Shown here: piece by piece, positions 24,739 through 28,536 of the stretch
How positions within the stretch are numbered: position 1 is the stretch's first letter
Layout of the letters: each line of letters starts with the position of its first letter
Assembly: GCA_019420465.1 (NCBI GenBank)
Contig: JAHZHB010000147.1
Coordinates: 502 to 29,037, forward strand
DNA length: 28,536 bases
Reading direction: 5' to 3'
DNA from: Lachnospiraceae bacterium
GTDB lineage: Bacteria > Bacillota > Clostridia > Lachnospirales > Lachnospiraceae
Made by a program: the position numbers and the translations under genes
The notes under the pieces: model-generated
What the model was told of the DNA's origin: nothing
What the model saw: the letters and a program-made list of their open reading frames with translations, nothing else
Database searches by the model: none

Positions 24739-25495
24739 GCGCCGCTTCCTCCTTTTCTTTCGTATCTATATAAATCTCACCAAACGTCTCTTCCTGCGTC
24801 AGCGTGATCTCCCCGCTCTTCATCAGCTCCAGAATAGCCAGAAACGTCACGATCACCTGTGTTTTTGACGACTGCGCATGCAAAAGTGAGCGGAACGTAA
24901 AGTGTCCATGGTTTTTTGCATATACTTTGACGTATTCCAGTTTATCCGGAAGCGATACCTCTTCCTTCTGGATCTTGCCAAAAGCGCTTCGGATCGGGTC
25001 CTTTTTATTCTCCTGTCGTTTGATCACGTCCTTAAAGATCTCATGCAGCTTCTGCAACGTCATATCATCGAGAAGATGCGACGTATCCACCGGCGCCTTA
25101 TATTCGGCCACCTCCTTCGGCAGCTGCCCGGTATGGTACATCTGCTGCCCGGCATCCTCCATGCGGTCGCGAAGTTCATACGACATATATTTATACATTT
25201 TGTATTCCAGCAGTCGCTCAACCAGTTCGGCACGCGGATCCTCTTCCTCGCCCTCCTCATTGACCTCCTTAGGCAGAAGCATACGACACTTGATATCCAG
25301 AAGCGTCGCTGCCATGACCATAAACTCGCTCATGAGGTTCAGATCCTCTTTCTGCATCTGACGGACATAGTCCAGATACTGATCTGTGATCATTACGATC
25401 GGAATATCATAGATATCTATTTTATTTTTATCGATCAGGTGCAACAAAAGATCCAGCGGACCTTCAAACACCGGTAATTTTACTGAAAGTTCCAT
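24707..25495 (-). CDS. scpA: Segregation and condensation protein ScpA
   Basis: Kleisin subunit bridging SMC heads in chromosome condensation. The 262-residue product starts with the conserved FEGPLDLLLHLIDKNKIDIYDIPI and has the DLNLMSEFMVMAATLLDIKCRMLLP segment. A C-terminal winged-helix part near VIVTFLAILELMKSGEITLTQEETFGEIYI contacts the SMC cap. GAGG lies near the ATG. It is downstream of the metallophosphoesterase by 21 bp, so the three genes with the carboxypeptidase probably share a transcript. Confidence 0.95.
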   Translation of the reverse strand: MELSVKLPVFEGPLDLLLHLIDKNKIDIYDIPIVMITDQYLDYVRQMQKEDLNLMSEFMVMAATLLDIKCRMLLPKEVNEEGEEEDPRAELVERLLEYKMYKYMSYELRDRMEDAGQQMYHTGQLPKEVAEYKAPVDTSHLLDDMTLQKLHEIFKDVIKRQENKKDPIRSAFGKIQKEEVSLPDKLEYVKVYAKNHGHFTFRSLLHAQSSKTQVIVTFLAILELMKSGEITLTQEETFGEIYIDTKEKEEAAHDDSTAGSSD

Positions 25496-25516
25496 ATATA
25501 CCTCAATGTATTTTTC

Positions 25517-26314
25517 TTACACTTCATTGATCAGCCGCACTGTCACAAGCTCCCGTGGATTAAACAACCGCAGAGGAACCGTATGTTCCCCCAGACCGGC
25601 GCTGACGATCATCGTCTGTTCTCCGCGCACGATCCGGCCATAGCCATAGGAAGGAAACAGACGCCCATCCGTCCCGATCACCGGTCTGCCAAACAGCCGC
25701 ACGATCCCGCCATGCATATGCCCTGCCAGAACGAGGTCAGCGCCCCAGTCAAAATATGTATCCACATAGAGCGGATTGTGCGCCAGCAGAATACGAACAG
25801 ACGTTGGATCCGGTGTTCCGACCAAATCTTTCATCGCACTGACAGAAAATGGGACTTTGCGCCATTTTTTATAATTTTTAGCCGGAATCTCCAGACCGGT
25901 CAGACAGATCTGCATGCCTTGATGCGTTATGGTCATGCTGTCATTTCTGAGCAGCGTGAGCGGAAGTTTTAAAAGCTCCTTTTCGTACGCCTCACCGGCG
26001 CCTTTATAGGTATCCGGATAGATACACATCCGGTATTCGTGATTTCCATAAGCATAAACAAGAGGATACGCTGATGCCACTCTTTTTACCAGTGCAAGTG
26101 CCAGAGCATAGGACACTTCCGGCAGTCCAACCAGCATATCTCCGCCGATCACGACCAGATCCGGCCGGATGTTCTGCAGAGCGGTCATGATCTCATCTGC
26201 CGTTTTCTGCCTGCCATTGTGAAAATCCGAAAGGAAAGCCAGCGTCATCTCCCCGGCAGCCAATTCCGGCTTATGTACCGTATGCATATATGATTTTACA
26301 GTGATTGCCGCCAT
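25517..26314 (-). CDS. Calcineurin-like metallophosphoesterase
   Basis: A 265-residue phosphoesterase of the YkuE/YaeI-like group. Metal ligands are Asp30-x-His32 (LSDFHNG), Gly-Gly-Asp 57-59 (VVIGGDM), the GNHE box (YAYGNHEYR), and GHMHGG near 205-215, with an AHNP motif in between. The fold is certain; substrate unknown. Relatives hydrolyse UDP-sugar phospholipids or nucleotides at the membrane, and no signal peptide is seen here. AAGGAG lies 8 bases before the ATG, with a promoter about 65 bases upstream. It heads the scpA-scpB-carboxypeptidase operon. Confidence 0.85.
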   Translation of the reverse strand: MAAITVKSYMHTVHKPELAAGEMTLAFLSDFHNGRQKTADEIMTALQNIRPDLVVIGGDMLVGLPEVSYALALALVKRVASAYPLVYAYGNHEYRMCIYPDTYKGAGEAYEKELLKLPLTLLRNDSMTITHQGMQICLTGLEIPAKNYKKWRKVPFSVSAMKDLVGTPDPTSVRILLAHNPLYVDTYFDWGADLVLAGHMHGGIVRLFGRPVIGTDGRLFPSYGYGRIVRGEQTMIVSAGLGEHTVPLRLFNPRELVTVRLINEV

Positions 26315-26376
26315 ATAAGAGACTCCTTATCCTTTCTAAATGTAATATAACCCATTTTATAAAACAATCTTCACCG

Positions 26377-26405
26377 AGTATACACCACTTTTTGCGATAC
26401 TTCAA
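26377..26405 (-). promoter_or_regulatory. Promoter of the metallophosphoesterase-scpAB operon
   Basis: Minus strand: -35 TTGAAG at 26400-26405, 17-bp spacer, -10 TATACT at 26377-26382, in the 152-bp gap upstream of the metallophosphoesterase. It implies a separate transcript from the upstream carboxypeptidase gene. Confidence 0.65.
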
Positions 26406-26466
26406 GGAAGAATGCCTGATGATGTTCACATAACATATGCTTTCAGATGCAAATAAAATGTACTCT

Positions 26467-27696
26467 TCATCCTGCCACAGACCTGACCTTTGTCGCATCT
26501 TTCTGTAAAAGCTTCTCCCATAGCTCTTTCATACAGTCACTCCAGTTTTTCTTTTCCACATCCTCTGTCAGGATCAGCTCTGTCTGGCCGATTGTTTCTC
26601 CCTGCAGGGTATATGTCACTTTACCCACGCTGTCCCCCTGTTTCAAAGGTGCCTGCAAATTTTCCTGAAACACTGTGTTTTTCTCAACGGCCGTCAGATC
26701 CTGTTTCCTGGTATCCAGCCAGACAAAATCCTGTGCCATCTGTACTGTATAATTCTCCTTTTTCGCACCCCCGATCTTTGGGCATTCCATCTGCTGCACC
26801 GGATCTGTATACAGCTGACACTGCCCGAAACCGTACGTCAGAAGCGTTGCCGCGTCCGCAAACCGCTCCTTTGACGTCTCTCCGCCCAGGATCACCGCTA
26901 TCATGGTCAGATCATCCCTTTTGGCCACCTCACTGACACAGTACCCCGCCCGGGATGTACTGCCTGTTTTCAGTCCGATACAGCCCTCATAGCTTCTTAA
27001 CAGCTTATTCGTATTTGTCAGCGTAAACGCAGAGTCTCCCCGCCGGGTATGATGTGTGATATCCTCCATCCATACCGTAGAATAGGAAAACAGCTCCGGA
27101 AATCTGAGTACCAGTTCCCTCGATACGACAGCGATATCCTCCGCCGACATATAATGTGCCTCATCATCTGTCAGCCCGCAGCAGTCCACAAAATGGGAAT
27201 GCTGCAGCGACAGCTGGGCCGCCCTCTGATTCATCCGTTCCACAAAAGCAGGTTCACTTCCTGCGATATGCTCTGCCATAGCCACTGAAGCATCGTTCCC
27301 CGAAGCGATCACAATACACTTGATCAGCGTTTCCACCGTCTGCTGTTCCCCCTCTTCGAGAAACACCTGTGATCCGCCCATACTCTGCGCATGTGCGCTG
27401 ACCGTCACCGTATCTGAAAGCCCGATACGGCCACTTTCTATTTCCTCAAAGATCAGAAGCAGCGTCATCAGCTTCGTTACACTCGCCGGTGTACGCTCTT
27501 CATCTGCACCCTTTGTATACAGAATCTTTCCTGTAGAAGCCTCCATCAGCACCGCACAGGGTGCCTTTACCTGTACAGTCACGGTCTGGTCTTCTGTCTG
27601 TATTTCAGTTTCTTCTGCATATATGTACACCACATTTCCCATAAGCAATATTGCACATAAAGTAACACTTACGCATATGCGCCTCAGCTTTTCCAC
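26467..27696 (-). CDS. dacF: D-alanyl-D-alanine carboxypeptidase DacF
   Basis: A PBP5-type exported peptidase of 409 residues. Signal peptide covers about 1-27 (LRRICVSVTLCAILLMGNVV). Active-site motifs are SVTK (72-75), SGN (132-134) and KTGST (243-247), followed by a C-terminal beta-rich PBP5_C domain (VGKVTYTLQGETIGQTELILTED). The start is GTG at 27696; the frame is closed upstream by a TAA at 27718-27720 and no ATG exists near it. The ribosome binding site is weak (GGAT 6 bases upstream), so expression may be low. It shares family but little sequence with the carboxypeptidase at 22715-23965. Confidence 0.9.
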   Translation of the reverse strand: MEKLRRICVSVTLCAILLMGNVVYIYAEETEIQTEDQTVTVQVKAPCAVLMEASTGKILYTKGADEERTPASVTKLMTLLLIFEEIESGRIGLSDTVTVSAHAQSMGGSQVFLEEGEQQTVETLIKCIVIASGNDASVAMAEHIAGSEPAFVERMNQRAAQLSLQHSHFVDCCGLTDDEAHYMSAEDIAVVSRELVLRFPELFSYSTVWMEDITHHTRRGDSAFTLTNTNKLLRSYEGCIGLKTGSTSRAGYCVSEVAKRDDLTMIAVILGGETSKERFADAATLLTYGFGQCQLYTDPVQQMECPKIGGAKKENYTVQMAQDFVWLDTRKQDLTAVEKNTVFQENLQAPLKQGDSVGKVTYTLQGETIGQTELILTEDVEKKNWSDCMKELWEKLLQKDATKVRSVAG

Positions 27697-27867
27697 GCCA
27701 GCATCCGCACTCTTTTTTTACATGTATATCGCCCACCCGGAAAGAATATGAGTATAATCAACATTCAGTTGCCGGATCACTTTTTATATTCCTAATCCGC
27801 GAAAATCAAAAAGCCATCAAGCGCCGTCCTCCCGGACCACTGCAATACCTGTTATATAAAACAGTAA

Positions 27868-27909
27868 AAAACACAGTGTCGACCAACGTTCTGGCCTGCA
27901 CTGTGTTTT
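27868..27909 (-). terminator. Rho-independent terminator downstream of the receiver-domain remnant
   Basis: An 11-bp stem AAAACACAGTG/CACTGTGTTTT with a 20-base loop and a T-run on the minus strand, 28 bases past the remnant's stop codon. Confidence 0.75.
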
Positions 27910-27936
27910 AACTCTTCGACTTTTCAGTTTTTATGT

Positions 27937-28104
27937 TCAGCTATCAGTTTTTCTTTTTTTCAGCATCTTACTGATCACTTTCAGCATTTTGTCGATCTGG
28001 ATCGGCTTCGCAAGATAATCATTCCGCAGTCTGTACACTTTGCATTCTTTATCCTCCACAATCATGATCCGGACAGCTGTTCCGAATCTACGCATATCTG
28101 TCAT
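27937..28104 (-). pseudogene. Response-regulator receiver-domain remnant
   Basis: A 55-codon frame (ATG at 28104, or a shorter 42-codon version from ATG 28065). Its C-terminal half, LRNDYLAKPIQIDKMLKVISKMLKK, is the end of a receiver domain, with the KPI switch lysine. The N-terminal part (RIMIVEDKE) resembles the start of such a domain, so the middle, including the phosphorylated Asp, is missing. It ends with a terminator 28 bases later, like a true gene end. Most likely a deletion remnant of a response regulator or hybrid kinase. A functional 42-55-residue protein is possible but unlikely. Confidence 0.5.
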
Positions 28105-28536
28105 CTGCGTATATCTGTCACGATTTCTCTATTTCTAATTTATCTCACAAAAATTAACCTGTATAGATATAACACATTGCAGGGCATTTGTCGATTTATT
28201 TTTTGGAAATGTCACAAAAAAGTACCTGGCTCCGGAATTTCTTCTTTATTATATTTCCGATGCCTTTCTCACTCATACGACATAAAAAGTCTCAGAATGC
28301 GCCTCCCTCATAAACACAAAAGTCCCGGAATATTTCTCCGGTGCCTGTTGTCCATTCCGGATCATTATAGTTTAATGGTCTTTGAATGGCCAGGATTCTT
28401 TAAAATAACTTTTGTTTCACTTTTCTGCAATTCTGTAAACCAGAAACTGTCTTAGTGATACTTTAGAATTATGATAATGTCAAAGGGGCACAGAATCTTT
28501 TGACGTATACTCGCAAACCAAGCTGTCACTCATTGC
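28105..28536. other. About 430 bp without a recognisable gene
   Basis: AT-rich with no frame on either strand that reads like a protein. At 28102-28135 a 17-base unit (GACAGATATGCGTAGAT and a close copy) is tandemly repeated just before the receiver remnant. A minus-strand TATAAT is at 28364-28369 and a small inverted repeat GTCAAA...TTTGAC is at 28479-28504. Nothing here is assigned with confidence. Confidence 0.5.

Noticed and set aside
27753..27758. Plus-strand TATAAT promoter
   Set aside because: No matching -35 and no plus-strand gene downstream.
28177..28455. 92-codon plus-strand frame in the right-hand non-coding stretch
   Set aside because: No ribosome binding site, biased composition (many Phe, Ser, Cys, His) and no recognisable domain; looks like chance openness.
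28479..28504. Insertion-sequence end or attachment site
   Set aside because: Only a 6-bp inverted repeat near the edge, with no transposase or second copy in the window.

Overview
The window looks like a chromosomal segment of an anaerobic gut Firmicute, most probably a Lachnospiraceae member (inferred from gene content and order). Supporting points are the baiN-type flavoprotein-cmk-ispH order, a biotin-dependent sodium-pumping decarboxylase operon, a cobalamin riboswitch, strong AGGAGG-type ribosome binding sites, and frequent PBP5-type carboxypeptidases. Almost every gene is on the minus strand; the one convincing plus-strand gene is a PucR-type regulator. I saw no rRNA, tRNA, CRISPR array or complete insertion sequence.

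Layout, left to right (minus-strand transcription runs right to left). 1-3630: housekeeping operon rpiR-type regulator, HI0933/BaiN flavoprotein, cmk, ispH (ispH is cut by the window edge). 3848-7850: operon for two uroporphyrinogen-decarboxylase-like proteins carrying the zinc HxC...C pattern of corrinoid-dependent methyltransferases, a short CobW-type GTPase, a small unrecognised protein, and the remnant of a GPH-family transporter that has lost its 5' half. A divergent PucR/CdaR-type regulator (8072-9526, +) faces this operon. 9693-14890: five-gene biotin-dependent operon holding both a 12S-like (MmdA) and a 5S-like (OadA) carboxyltransferase, one biotin carrier, the OadB sodium pump and an OadG-like lipoprotein, with a good promoter and a double terminator. 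15076-16572: glpK. 16592-22630: a cobalamin-riboswitch operon encoding a surface CbiK-like cobaltochelatase lipoprotein, a second small lipoprotein, a membrane-anchored NEAT-like protein, and a FecBCD-type ABC importer whose ATPase gene carries a frameshifting internal deletion. 22715-27696: PBP5-type carboxypeptidase, scpB, scpA, metallophosphoesterase and a second carboxypeptidase. 27697-28536: mostly non-coding, with a receiver-domain remnant and a terminator.

The themes are cobalt/corrinoid chemistry and decay. The riboswitch operon probably salvages a tetrapyrrole or cobalt compound; the UroD-like/CobW operon probably handles methyl groups on a corrinoid, but no corrinoid-binding protein is encoded here. 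Within about 20 kb there are three gene remnants or deletions (GPH transporter, ABC ATPase, receiver domain) and a NEAT-like gene that seems to lack its signal peptide, suggesting recent loss of accessory functions in this strain. All functional calls come from motif recognition in the translated sequence; no database search was run.
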